NCBI GenBank assembly: GCA_018901125.1
Contig: JAHIFE010000136.1
Coordinates: forward strand, 1-64,000
Direction: 5' to 3'
DNA from: Pseudomonadota bacterium
GTDB lineage: Bacteria; Desulfobacterota; Desulfobacteria; Desulfobacterales; RPRI01
DNA length: 64,000 nt
The position numbers were made by a program, and so were the translations under genes. Shown one piece after another: positions 19,247 through 29,917 of the stretch; position 1 is the first letter of the stretch; each line of letters starts with the position of its first letter. The notes under the pieces are model-generated. The model searched no databases and was not told where the DNA came from. It saw nothing but the letters and a program-made list of their open reading frames with translations.

Positions 19247-19723
19247 TCGACAGGAATTATATGCATCTACCGCACTGCATAAGGAAAGAATTTATAACTC
19301 ATTATAATGACAGTAACTATACTGTTATCACAGATAACTGAACCAATTTTATTGCTTAATTATAGCGTTATCCTAAAATTTTGCTGCCAAATTAATTATG
19401 ACGTCTTTAGGTATGTTAAATGTTTTGCACAACGATATTCACGCAAAAAAATCGTTAATCATGGCAACCTGATATTATAAATTACAGTATTAAGGTTTAT
19501 AAATATAATTTAATTTTTATGATCAAAAAACCGATAAATTAGATAATTATAAGGGAGTTGAGTTAAATTCCACTATATTTATAATAATTCAGGTTATTAT
19601 AAATATAGCACTTACACTTTTTATTATTTACATTCAGTATATTCAAAGCTATCTATTACAGCTTTTATTTAAGATCTTGCTGCTTATTTTTTTTAGAGAA
19701 GGGTTCAAGAGCATAAAGGTATT

Positions 19724-20326
19724 ATGCAGTTTCAAAAGAAAAACCTACAAAAACTGGAAACAAAAAGAAAGCTTTTTCGGCTGATTACCCGCCTTTTTTT
19801 ATACCTTACCTTATTATGCTGCTTTTTTCTGAAGCAGCCAACGGCTTTGGCCAAAGAAATATTTTCACAGGAATATATGATCAAGGCAGCATTTATTTAT
19901 AATTTCGCAAAATTTATTGAATGGCCCTCTTCAACTTCACTCTCCCCTAATTTTAATGTTTGCATACTCGGAGCAGACCCTTTCGGAAAGGAAGTTGAAA
20001 CAATTAAAGGGAAAAAAATCGGGATGAGTAAAATCAGTGTCAGCTATATCAAATCTATTGAGGAATTCCCAAAGATTAAAGATTGTCAAATTCTTTTTAT
20101 CAGCTACTCTGAAAAACATAATATCGCTGCAATACTGAATAAAACTGATCGACTACCTATTCTAACGATAGCTGACCAGAAAAACGCAGCTCAATCGGGT
20201 GTTATTATAAACTTTATAGTCGAAGATAAAAAAGTGCGTTTTGAAATAAACAACAGAGAGGCTTTAAAGGCTGGGATTAAAATACGCTCTGATCTCTTGA
20301 ACCTGGCAATGAAAATAGTGGACTAA
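19724..20326 (+). CDS. YfiR family (DUF4154) periplasmic protein
   Basis: EYMIKAAFIYNFAKFIEWPSS...CILGADPFG...ILTIADQKNAAQSGVIINFIVEDKKVRFEIN. Confidence 0.9.
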   Translation: MQFQKKNLQKLETKRKLFRLITRLFLYLTLLCCFFLKQPTALAKEIFSQEYMIKAAFIYNFAKFIEWPSSTSLSPNFNVCILGADPFGKEVETIKGKKIGMSKISVSYIKSIEEFPKIKDCQILFISYSEKHNIAAILNKTDRLPILTIADQKNAAQSGVIINFIVEDKKVRFEINNREALKAGIKIRSDLLNLAMKIVD

Positions 20327-20329
20327 CAT

Positions 20330-22384
20330 ATGATGAAATTTTTTCCGAAAATATATCATTCAGCAAATGCATTGGAGATAAATAGACGCTTTCTCCTTAT
20401 CCTGGTAACATTTATTTTAAGCTCCATGCTTCTGATCCCGATATTTTCTTTTACCATCGCTAATGCACAGGATATCGACCTTACCGAGATGTCTCTCGAA
20501 GAGTTAATGGAAGTCAGGATTAAACCTGTGGTAAGCGCCTCAAAATACGAACAGAAAACTACTGATGCGCCTGCGTCGGTATCGATCATCACTGCTGATG
20601 ACATCAAGCAATATGGTTATCGTACCTTGGCTGAGGTTTTGCAAAGTGTACGTGGTTTTTATATAACATACGATCGTAATTATAATAATATAGGATTCAG
20701 GGGTTTTAATCGCCCAGGGGACTTCTCGTCGCGAACTCTTCTTCTATTGGACGGCATAAGAGTCAATGATAATATTTTTGACCAGGCGCCTGTGGGCACT
20801 GATTTCATACTTGATATTGATCTCATTGAACGCATTGAAATTATCCGCGGTCCCAGTTACGCACTTTATGGAAACAATGCCTTTTTGGTGGTAATAAATG
20901 TTATCACCAAAAACGGTGGGGAGATAAGCGGCGTTGAGGCAGGGGCTGACATCGGCAGCTTTGGAACATACAGTTCCCGCCTAACTTATGGAAAGAAATT
21001 CGAGAATGAAGGTCAACTGCTACTTTCCGGTTCTCTGTTCAACAGTGACGGCCAATCCCACTATTACAGAGAATTCGATACACCGGATCAAAACAACGGC
21101 GTTGCCGATAATTGTGATAGCGACAAATCCGGAAGTTTTTTTGCTAAATATTCACAGCAAGGCGTTACCTTTGAAACCTCCTATAATAAACGCAGCAAGC
21201 AGATTCCTACATCGCCCTGGGGGATATCTTTTAACGATCCCCGGAACAAAACCTGGGATGAAAGAGCCTTAATGGACATCAAACTGGAGCGTAGTATAGA
21301 TAATGAGGTAACTGTTATGGCCAGGCTCACCTACGGATACTATAAATATTTAGGCGATTATATCTTTTCAGATAGCGGAGATAAAACAACCAATAGTGAT
21401 AACGATAATGGCCAATGGTGGGGCGCTGATTTACACTTTACCAGAAAATTCGGAAAACATATGCTTATCGCCGGTGGAGAATACCATGATAATTTTACCC
21501 AGTATCAGAAGAATTTCGATGTGCCAAACATTGTATATCTTGACGATAACAGAAACAGCACAAACTGGGCTGTATTTATCCAGGACGAATATTCCCTGCT
21601 GACAAACCTGAAGCTAAATGCCGGTTTGCGATATGATCACTTCAGCACCTTCGGCGGAATCACTAATCCTCGTTTTGCCATTATTTACAAACCCTTCGCC
21701 GATACTTCTCTCAAATACCTTTTTGGTAAGGCCTTCCGGGCGCCCAATGTATATGAGACATATTATAATGATGGTAATGTATCGCAAAAGGCAAACCCAG
21801 AACTGAAGGAAGAAACTATAACCTCTCATGAGCTGGTGTGGGAACAGCTCATAGGCAAACATTTGACCGGCACGGCAACAGCTTATCGGTATAAAATCAA
21901 TGATTTGATTTCACAGACAACCGATACCGACGATCTTTTGATCTATAAAAACCATGATGTTGTTGAAGCTTACGGTATCGAAGCAGAACTGTCCGCCTCT
22001 TTTTCAAACGGATTTTCAGGAAAGCTTAGCTATGCATTCCAGGAATCTGATTATAAAGGCGGCAACAATGTCTGGTCAAATTCCCCACGCCATCTGGCAA
22101 AATTAAATATTTCCATCCCGTTGATTCAAAACCGCCTGTTTCTCGGTATTGAGGAACAATATACAGGACAACTTGAAACCCTCTCAGGATCCTCAACCGG
22201 TGACTATTTCATAACCAATATGACATTATACGATCGAAAGCTTTTTGAAAATATGGATATATCTGCCAGCGTTTACAATCTCTTTGATAAGAAATACGGT
22301 TTTCCAGGCTGCGCAGAGCACGCACAGGATGTAATAGAACAAGACGGTATCAGTTTCAGGGCAAAACTGATATACAGATTTTAA
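20330..22384 (+). CDS. TonB-dependent receptor
   Basis: Plug domain ASVSIITADDIKQYGYRTLAEVLQSVRGF..., beta-barrel C-terminus ...SFRAKLIYRF. Confidence 0.93.
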   Translation: MMKFFPKIYHSANALEINRRFLLILVTFILSSMLLIPIFSFTIANAQDIDLTEMSLEELMEVRIKPVVSASKYEQKTTDAPASVSIITADDIKQYGYRTLAEVLQSVRGFYITYDRNYNNIGFRGFNRPGDFSSRTLLLLDGIRVNDNIFDQAPVGTDFILDIDLIERIEIIRGPSYALYGNNAFLVVINVITKNGGEISGVEAGADIGSFGTYSSRLTYGKKFENEGQLLLSGSLFNSDGQSHYYREFDTPDQNNGVADNCDSDKSGSFFAKYSQQGVTFETSYNKRSKQIPTSPWGISFNDPRNKTWDERALMDIKLERSIDNEVTVMARLTYGYYKYLGDYIFSDSGDKTTNSDNDNGQWWGADLHFTRKFGKHMLIAGGEYHDNFTQYQKNFDVPNIVYLDDNRNSTNWAVFIQDEYSLLTNLKLNAGLRYDHFSTFGGITNPRFAIIYKPFADTSLKYLFGKAFRAPNVYETYYNDGNVSQKANPELKEETITSHELVWEQLIGKHLTGTATAYRYKINDLISQTTDTDDLLIYKNHDVVEAYGIEAELSASFSNGFSGKLSYAFQESDYKGGNNVWSNSPRHLAKLNISIPLIQNRLFLGIEEQYTGQLETLSGSSTGDYFITNMTLYDRKLFENMDISASVYNLFDKKYGFPGCAEHAQDVIEQDGISFRAKLIYRF

Positions 22385-22397
22385 AGAGCGGATACCG

Positions 22398-24170
22398 CTA
22401 TAAGAAATAAGCATTTGTAACATATTGCTGCAGCATTCTCTGGGTATTAAAAAACGAACCGTTAAGAGCAATTGCATGCCTCATAATTTCGATAAACCGG
22501 TCCCGGTTATTATAAAATGTCGGAACTACAGAATGCTCCAGTTTTTCATACAGCGACAAAGCATCATTTTCCACACCGGCCGTCTTTTCCACCCCCTCGC
22601 CTCCTATTGCCCAACCGGTAACTCCTTCAATGCAACCTTCAATCCACCACCCGTCAAGGATGCTAAAGCTCGGCACACCGTTTAAAGCTGCCTTCATACC
22701 ACTGGTCCCCGAAGCCTCCATAGGCGGCAGGGGCGTATTTAACCACAGATCTCCTCCGGAAACCAGCATCCTGGCAAGCCGCATATCATAATTTGAAAGA
22801 TAACTAATCCTGATCTCGTTTTTCAATGATTCCTTCATATCCAGAATCCGCTTTATGATTTCCTTGCCATTCTGATCCTTAGGATGAGCTTTACCGGCAA
22901 AAATAATCTGTAATGGTCCGACATTTTTAGAAATATTTCTCAATCGTTCGATATCACTAAATATAAGATCGGCCCGCTTGTAAGCGGTCATCCTCCTTGC
23001 AAAGCATAATGTCAACAAATCCTTATCCATACCTGCATTTTCTTCCCTGTTCACATAAGAAATTAATTCCTTCTTGACCTTCATGTGTGCCACCCATATC
23101 TCCTGGGGAGAAATACCCAAAGCAGAGCGCAGACTGAAATTATCCTGACCCCAGCCGGCGATATACCTGTCATAGAGATTTCTAAAAGGCCAGCTTATCC
23201 AGGTGGCGGCATGCACACCATTTGTGATGGCATCAATCACATGCCCCGGAAATATGGATCTGGATACTTCCCCATGCTTTTTTGCCACCCCGTTCACATA
23301 ATGGCTCAGATTGAGAGCCAGATAGGTCATATTGATGGTATTACCCTGTATAAGATTCGGGGTTGGCTGTCCCGGCTCCGCCTTTTGCTGGTTTATATTA
23401 TTGGCAAGCTCTACACATAAACAATCTTTCATATCTAAATAATCCTGCCGGTCCTGAAAAACCCTGCTGAACAGCTCAAAAGGGAACTGATCGTGCCCTG
23501 CCGGAACCGGAGTATGCGTAGTAAATACACATTTACTTTTGACTGTTTTAATATCCGATTCACTTACAAAATTTCTACCGGCCTTTCCTGCCTCTTCATC
23601 TAACAATTCAAGCGAAAGAAAGGCTGCGTGCCCTTCATTCATATGAAACCGCTTAATATCATTATAACCAATAGCCCGAAGTATCCTTACCCCACCTATT
23701 CCGAGAATTACTTCCTGACAAAAGCGGTATTTCTCGTCTCCGCCATAAAGAAAATGGGTAAGCGTCCGGTCCCATTCGGAATTGCCGGCAAGATCCGAAT
23801 CCAGCAAATATACAGGAATTTTATAACCGCTGATTCCCGTTATGTCATATCTCCAGGCCCGTATACGCACTTTACGGTTTTCAATAGAAATGGATATTTC
23901 GGACGCTTCTTCACTTAAAAAGTCATTGACAACCCATTCTGCAGGTTGCTCTGTCTGCCAGCCGTTTTGATCGATTTTTTGGAAAAAATATCCTTTCCGG
24001 TGAAGAAGTGAAATCCCGACCATGGGTATTTTAAGATCGGCTGCGGAACGCAAAGTATCACCTGCAAGAATCCCCAGGCCGCCGCTGTACGTAGGAATCC
24101 CCTCTCCTATGGCAATTTCCATAGAAAAATATGCTATTAATCTGTCATCCAAGATATCCTCCTCTCGCAT
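22398..24170 (-). CDS. glgP: Alpha-glucan family phosphorylase
   Basis: [78 protein letters not shown]. Confidence 0.93.
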   Translation of the reverse strand: MREEDILDDRLIAYFSMEIAIGEGIPTYSGGLGILAGDTLRSAADLKIPMVGISLLHRKGYFFQKIDQNGWQTEQPAEWVVNDFLSEEASEISISIENRKVRIRAWRYDITGISGYKIPVYLLDSDLAGNSEWDRTLTHFLYGGDEKYRFCQEVILGIGGVRILRAIGYNDIKRFHMNEGHAAFLSLELLDEEAGKAGRNFVSESDIKTVKSKCVFTTHTPVPAGHDQFPFELFSRVFQDRQDYLDMKDCLCVELANNINQQKAEPGQPTPNLIQGNTINMTYLALNLSHYVNGVAKKHGEVSRSIFPGHVIDAITNGVHAATWISWPFRNLYDRYIAGWGQDNFSLRSALGISPQEIWVAHMKVKKELISYVNREENAGMDKDLLTLCFARRMTAYKRADLIFSDIERLRNISKNVGPLQIIFAGKAHPKDQNGKEIIKRILDMKESLKNEIRISYLSNYDMRLARMLVSGGDLWLNTPLPPMEASGTSGMKAALNGVPSFSILDGWWIEGCIEGVTGWAIGGEGVEKTAGVENDALSLYEKLEHSVVPTFYNNRDRFIEIMRHAIALNGSFFNTQRMLQQYVTNAYFL

Positions 24171-24467
24171 GCTTGCTGTTTTTGGTCTGTTTACGCAGAC
24201 GGAAATATCGCTCGAAAGTTGCTGCTGCCTGTATCCGGAACTATATTATCTGCTCTGAACCGGTGTTTATTCTCGATTTCATATTGGATGGGCATCTTCA
24301 AAGCTTCGGAACAGAATAACAGGTTTTATTTTAAAGCATCCGTTAATTATTGCAACTTACAAAATAATGCCGATAGCGTACAGTGCACATCTATTTCCGC
24401 TATTGGGGCTATTTGATATTTGTTATTAAAGTATGGAAACGGATCTGCCGACACTAATAATTGATCA

Positions 24468-24608
24468 GAGCCACTTTCAAAACGTTTCAGTTTGTTCAAG
24501 GTCAAGGCGGGAAAAAATATAACCACAGGAATACATGTAGTATTTCGAGGATAGCGCTAAAGCTTCACTAAAGAGATCGGCCAAAATGGGACGTTTTGGA
24601 ATTGGCTC
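24468..24608. repeat. MITE-like dispersed repeat, copy 1
   Basis: gagccactttcaaaacgtttcag...aatgggacgttttggaattggctc, similar to copies at 60766 and 61387. Confidence 0.85.
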
Positions 24609-24789
24609 GAATGTTAAGCTTTTTATATCCTTAAATGGATGTCATGCAAAGCTCTAAGCATCCAAAGATAAAAAATCCGTAGAGAAACAAGTTATACATT
24701 GACTTTGCTACGGCATTTAATTATGGTACTTATTTAATAAAACATACTAAAACCTTCTACTTGTCAATGATAATGGGTTAACGATTACG

Positions 24790-26277
24790 ATGTCAAACCA
24801 ACGAATCGATAGCACACAAATACCACATGAAGGTATATACATAGATTTTTTCCAGTTCCACGAGGCTCCCTTTTCCATCACTCCTGATCCTGGATTTCTT
24901 TTTCTTTCAGCCACACACCAGAGCGTTATTGAAAAAATTATCTATGGTATCAAAAACCGCTTGGGGTTTGTTCTTCTCACCGGTGAGGTAGGAACCGGCA
25001 AAACTACTATTTGCAGATCAGTTTTAGACAAGCTCGAGAAAGATGCTGAAACGGTTTATATAATTAACCCTTCTCTATCCGGAATCGAAATCCTGGCTAC
25101 AATCTTAGACGATCTGGGCGCAACATACTCTGCCGGTGCAGGGAAAAAAGAACTGGTGGACAGCCTGAATTCTTTTCTTCTTACAACCGACCCTGCGAAA
25201 CCGGTTGTTATAATAATCGATGACGCCCAGACTATGCCAGTAGAAGCCTTAGAAGACCTGCGCCTGTTGTCCAACCTGGAAACAGACAAGGAAAAGCTGC
25301 TTCAGATGGTTCTTGTGGGACAGCCCGAATTGCTCGCCACCATTTCCAAACCCGAATTAAGACAGCTGCACCAAAGAATAGCCATAAACTGCAATCTGGA
25401 TTATCTTAAAAAAGAAGAAATATCGGGCTATATCGAAAGAAGACTTTTCATCGCAGGAAACAATGGGCAGGTACGTTTTGCTGCTTCAGCCATAAATGCT
25501 ATTTATAATGCCTCTAAAGGCATCCCGCGGCTTATAAACAGAATTTGCGACTATTCCCTGATCGCCTGCTATTTGGCAAACGAACACACAATTAATAAAC
25601 AGCATGTTAAACAAGCCCTTAATGAAATCGGCAATACTGAATATACCAAAATAGAATCCTTTATTAAAAAGCCATATTACCGCTATGTAATTGCAGGTAT
25701 TTTAATAGCTTTTGCCTTTTTTGCCGGTTATATAAAATTCTGGGTATATGGGAAACCTGCGATTACTCACACAATAAATAATACAACTACACCTGAAGTA
25801 AATAATAAAAGCAGTCTCCAAAAACCTGAAATAAGACAGCCTTCGTTTACAATATTACTTGCATCGCATCGTTATTCTGAACGGGTATCTGAAGAAGCTT
25901 CGATCTTTAGGGATAAAGGCATTGATTCACACTGGGCAGAAGTAGATCTGGGTAAAGGCGGAATCTGGCACAGGCATTTTGCAGAACGTTTTGACGACAA
26001 AGCCGCTGCCCAGAGCTACATTACCGAGCATGGGCTCACCGATGCGATTATTCTTGCGGCGCCATGGGCAATCCAGGCAGGTGAAGGGGTATCTCCGGAA
26101 GCCATGAACGGAATAATTGATATTCTTAAAGCCAGCCATTTTGACAGCTATATGCAGAAAATGGAAAACGGCAGTTACCGGCTTCTTATAGGCGCCTTTG
26201 TCACAAGAAAAGGAGCAGAACATGCGGCAGATAAAATCGCTATTCCAGGAATAATTCCGATGGTTGTATCACGATAA
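24790..26277 (+). CDS. ExeA/GspA/MshM-like AAA ATPase with C-terminal SPOR-like domain
   Basis: FHEAPFSITPDPGFLFLSATHQ, LLTGEVGTGKTTICRSVL; C-terminal repeat-type region. Confidence 0.88.
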   Translation: MSNQRIDSTQIPHEGIYIDFFQFHEAPFSITPDPGFLFLSATHQSVIEKIIYGIKNRLGFVLLTGEVGTGKTTICRSVLDKLEKDAETVYIINPSLSGIEILATILDDLGATYSAGAGKKELVDSLNSFLLTTDPAKPVVIIIDDAQTMPVEALEDLRLLSNLETDKEKLLQMVLVGQPELLATISKPELRQLHQRIAINCNLDYLKKEEISGYIERRLFIAGNNGQVRFAASAINAIYNASKGIPRLINRICDYSLIACYLANEHTINKQHVKQALNEIGNTEYTKIESFIKKPYYRYVIAGILIAFAFFAGYIKFWVYGKPAITHTINNTTTPEVNNKSSLQKPEIRQPSFTILLASHRYSERVSEEASIFRDKGIDSHWAEVDLGKGGIWHRHFAERFDDKAAAQSYITEHGLTDAIILAAPWAIQAGEGVSPEAMNGIIDILKASHFDSYMQKMENGSYRLLIGAFVTRKGAEHAADKIAIPGIIPMVVSR

Positions 26278-26311
26278 ATAAAGCAGTTGTTAAAGTTTAT
26301 GGGGGAAAAAG

Positions 26312-27442
26312 ATGAGCCTGCTTAATGCAGCCTTAAGAAAAAAAGACAAGGAAAACCAGCGCGTCAATGCTCCGGCTTTGTTTAATAAAATCGGCAAAAC
26401 TCCGGCAAAAACAAAACTTTTAATTTACGGATTAATAGCGTGCCTTGCTATAGCCATAGGCCTTGCGATTCCATATTTAACGAACATGTTTTTGCCAAAA
26501 AGAATAAGCCCTCCCCTGCCCCAGCCTCCCGATATTATAGTAACTGCGAAACAGGAAAACACTAAAACTGCCAACTCTTCTCAGCCCGCTGATATTTCGC
26601 ACAAACAAGAGTTGAAAGGAAATGAAGCTGATAATGATTCGGCACAAAAACCAAGCTCTATTATCCCTGCACAAACAAAAGAAACTTCCGTAGAAGAAAA
26701 AATTGAAATAAAAGCGGAAAACAAGCTGATCAAGCCATCAAAGCCTAAATTATTGAATGGACCTGCACAAAATACAAGTTCTGCCCTGCCATCTCAGTCC
26801 GGAATTTCCCCATTTCAAAAAACTGTAAGGCCTGAATTAATAAAACCGTTTTATGAAAAGGCAGTTAGATATCACAGACAAAACAGATTCAAAGAAGCTA
26901 TAATGATGTATAAGCAAGTTCTTGATAAAGACCCTCAGGACAGGGATACGCTGTTTAACTTAGCTTGTGCATATCTGGACAACCGCGAGTTTTCCGCTGC
27001 ATCGCCTATTCTTTATAGCTTATATGAAAAAGAGCCACACAATCCACTTGTAATGATTAATCTGGCCATAGCCCAGATAGAAACGGGCGAACCGGCCATG
27101 GCCATAGCCCTGCTTGATGCAGCACAAAAAATTACAAATGCTCCATTGTTTGATATATATTTTCACAAAGCCACAGCTTTAAGCAGTCTCGGACAGTTAG
27201 ATGAAGCAAAGCAATTCTACGAAATGGCCGAAAAAAATAACCCGGGAAATACCAAGCTTATATTTAACATGGCAGTACTTTATGACAAAATGAAGAACTA
27301 TAAAGACGCACTCCGATATTACCGGGCATTTCTTGCAAAAAACAGCTTGTTGTCAGATATAGAAAAAAAATCCGTTGAAGACCGTATTTTGATTTTAAAC
27401 GTATTTGTTGAAAGAGAAAAAAATCAAATTCCTTTAAGATAG
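26312..27442 (+). CDS. TPR protein (MshN-like)
   Basis: N-term MSLLNAALRKKDKENQ, TM helix, TPR units in C-terminal half. Confidence 0.75.
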   Translation: MSLLNAALRKKDKENQRVNAPALFNKIGKTPAKTKLLIYGLIACLAIAIGLAIPYLTNMFLPKRISPPLPQPPDIIVTAKQENTKTANSSQPADISHKQELKGNEADNDSAQKPSSIIPAQTKETSVEEKIEIKAENKLIKPSKPKLLNGPAQNTSSALPSQSGISPFQKTVRPELIKPFYEKAVRYHRQNRFKEAIMMYKQVLDKDPQDRDTLFNLACAYLDNREFSAASPILYSLYEKEPHNPLVMINLAIAQIETGEPAMAIALLDAAQKITNAPLFDIYFHKATALSSLGQLDEAKQFYEMAEKNNPGNTKLIFNMAVLYDKMKNYKDALRYYRAFLAKNSLLSDIEKKSVEDRILILNVFVEREKNQIPLR

Positions 27443-27469
27443 ATCAACATCAACCTGGAATAATATTAA

Positions 27470-29917
27470 ATGAAAAAACTTGGCGACATAATACTGGAAA
27501 TGGGATTTATAGAAAAGAGCCAACTCGATACGGCACTTGCAGAAACCACTAAAAGCGGAGCGATGCTGGGAGATGTTTTGCTTCAGCTGGGATTTATCAG
27601 CAAAGAAAAAATGCAGATAGCTATGGCTGTACAAAGCGGGGCAAACATTTTGAATATATCAGACGTGATTATAGATTACGCTTTGATTGCAAGAATTCCC
27701 GAATCCTTCGTTACAACTCACAAGATATTTCCTTTTGCACAGGATGGACAGAAAATCAAAATCGCCACATCCAATCCTTTTGATGTCATAGTTCGGGACA
27801 ATCTTGAGCGTATGACAGGCAGCCAGATAGAGTTTTACATTGCTCCCGGAGAGTGGATAACAAACGCCATAGAGAAGCATTATAAAACAGCATCCACAAT
27901 TGACAAAGATATAGCAGAAATCACCGGTTCGGGATCTGCTGAAAAGCAGCTTGACGAAAACACAAATATAAAACTGGCTGATCTGCTCATCGAAAAAGGA
28001 CGGACGCTCAATGCAAGCGATATCCATTTGGTTTCAGACGCCAATATGGTAAAAATCTCTTACAGTATAGATAACGAAATGTGCCAGGAATACACTTTCC
28101 CCAAATATTTTCAACAGAGGCTGATCACGCGACTTAAAATCATGGGGAACATAAATATCGAAAAACCCGATCTTCCTCTTGAAGGCCGCATCAAGTTTTC
28201 CGGTAAAGGAGGCGGCATAAATATCCATATATCCTCCTCACCGGCACAGGCTGGCGATAAAGCTATTGCTAAGAAGCGGATAGGCGACATATTGCTTGAG
28301 ATGGGTTTTATAGGAAACGACCAGCTGGAAATGGCTCTCATGGAAACAAAAAGAACCAAAGCAATGCTGGGAAGTGTATTGGTACGCCTCGACTGGATAA
28401 GCGAAGAGCAGATGCAGATGGCTCTTGCAGTCCAAAGCGGTGCAAAAATTGTGGATATATCAAGCATAAAAATTGATTTCGATCTGATCGCAAGCATCCC
28501 TGAAAAATTTGTAACAACCCATAACATATTCCCGTTTGCTAAGGATGGGCAAACCATCAAGATTGCCACATCCAATCCTTTTGATGTCATAGTAAATGAC
28601 AATCTAGCCAGAATGACAAGCTGCCGGGTTGAATCTTACATTGCACCCAAAGAATGGATTCGAAACTCCATTGAACTATATTACAAGATAGCGGCCGTCA
28701 TCGATGAAGAAATCGATAGTATAATCAGAGCCAGTATTTCAGGAGCCGGGTTTGACGAAAATCAAAACGTAAAGCTGGCCGATCTTATTATCGAAAAAGG
28801 AAGAGTTCTCAATGCAAGCGATATACATGTTGTAGCGGACACCAATCTGGTAAGAGTCTATTACCGGGTCGACGGTGTTTTGCATCAGAAATATCTTTTC
28901 CCCAAGCAATTTCAACAGAGCCTGGTTACACGTTTTAAAATTATGGGAGATATGGATATTTCAAATCCAAATATCCCGCTTGACGGCAGGTTCAAATTTT
29001 CCGGTAAAGGCGAAGATATCAATATCCGTATTTCCACTTTTCCCACACACCTTGGCGAAACGGTTGTTATGAGACTTTTAATATACAGCGGGGTTGTGGG
29101 AAACCTGGAAAGGCTTGGTTTTGAAAAGGAGGATAAGGAGCGCTTCTCAAGGGGTATTTATCGCCCTTACGGATTGATACTTGTTACCGGCCCCACAGGT
29201 TCCGGCAAAACCACAACTTTATATTCAGCCCTGATGACCATCAACAGCCCTCATATCAATGTTATGACAGTAGAAGATCCTATTGAATATGTTATTCCAA
29301 CGATAAGACAAACTGCAGTTAATCCCAAGGCCGGTCTAACCTTTGCAAGTGCGCTTCGTTCGGCAATGCGTCAGGATCCTGATGTTATACTGGTGGGTGA
29401 AATCAGGGATCAGGAAACCGCAGAACTTGCCATCCGCGCGTCAATTACCGGTCATCTTGTTTTATCGACCCTGCATACAAATGATGCCGCATCCGCTATA
29501 AACAGGCTGACCGATCTTGGCGTAAATACCAGCATGCTTGCATCATCTTTATCAATGATAGCAGCTCAGAGGCTCCTGAGAAAGTTATGCCCACACTGCG
29601 CTATCGCAACTGTTACCAAAGAGGAAGATAAAGAAATTTTTATCAAAAACGGCCTTGAGCCTCCTGCCGAAATGCTAAAGGCCGTTGGATGTGATATCTG
29701 TAACAATTCAGGATACAGCGGCAGGATAGCCGTTTATGAGATCATCACTATAAACCGTGAAATTCTGGAACTAATCTTTTCAGGAGCTAACCAGAGCGCA
29801 TTAGAAGACGCCGCCGTTAAATCGGGAACAAGCCTGCTGCTCAAACAGGCTTTAAGAAAGATTCATTACAGAATAACATCGTTAGAAGAGGTGCTGCGCG
29901 TGGTGGCATATGCCTAA
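27470..29917 (+). CDS. GspE/PilB/MshE-type ATPase with internally duplicated N-terminal domains
   Basis: GPTGSGKTTTLYSALM Walker A, VEDPIEYVIPTIRQTAVNPKAGLTFASALRSAMRQDPDVILVGEIRDQETAELAIRASITGHLVLSTLHTND; CPHC...CDIC. Confidence 0.95.
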   Translation: MKKLGDIILEMGFIEKSQLDTALAETTKSGAMLGDVLLQLGFISKEKMQIAMAVQSGANILNISDVIIDYALIARIPESFVTTHKIFPFAQDGQKIKIATSNPFDVIVRDNLERMTGSQIEFYIAPGEWITNAIEKHYKTASTIDKDIAEITGSGSAEKQLDENTNIKLADLLIEKGRTLNASDIHLVSDANMVKISYSIDNEMCQEYTFPKYFQQRLITRLKIMGNINIEKPDLPLEGRIKFSGKGGGINIHISSSPAQAGDKAIAKKRIGDILLEMGFIGNDQLEMALMETKRTKAMLGSVLVRLDWISEEQMQMALAVQSGAKIVDISSIKIDFDLIASIPEKFVTTHNIFPFAKDGQTIKIATSNPFDVIVNDNLARMTSCRVESYIAPKEWIRNSIELYYKIAAVIDEEIDSIIRASISGAGFDENQNVKLADLIIEKGRVLNASDIHVVADTNLVRVYYRVDGVLHQKYLFPKQFQQSLVTRFKIMGDMDISNPNIPLDGRFKFSGKGEDINIRISTFPTHLGETVVMRLLIYSGVVGNLERLGFEKEDKERFSRGIYRPYGLILVTGPTGSGKTTTLYSALMTINSPHINVMTVEDPIEYVIPTIRQTAVNPKAGLTFASALRSAMRQDPDVILVGEIRDQETAELAIRASITGHLVLSTLHTNDAASAINRLTDLGVNTSMLASSLSMIAAQRLLRKLCPHCAIATVTKEEDKEIFIKNGLEPPAEMLKAVGCDICNNSGYSGRIAVYEIITINREILELIFSGANQSALEDAAVKSGTSLLLKQALRKIHYRITSLEEVLRVVAYA

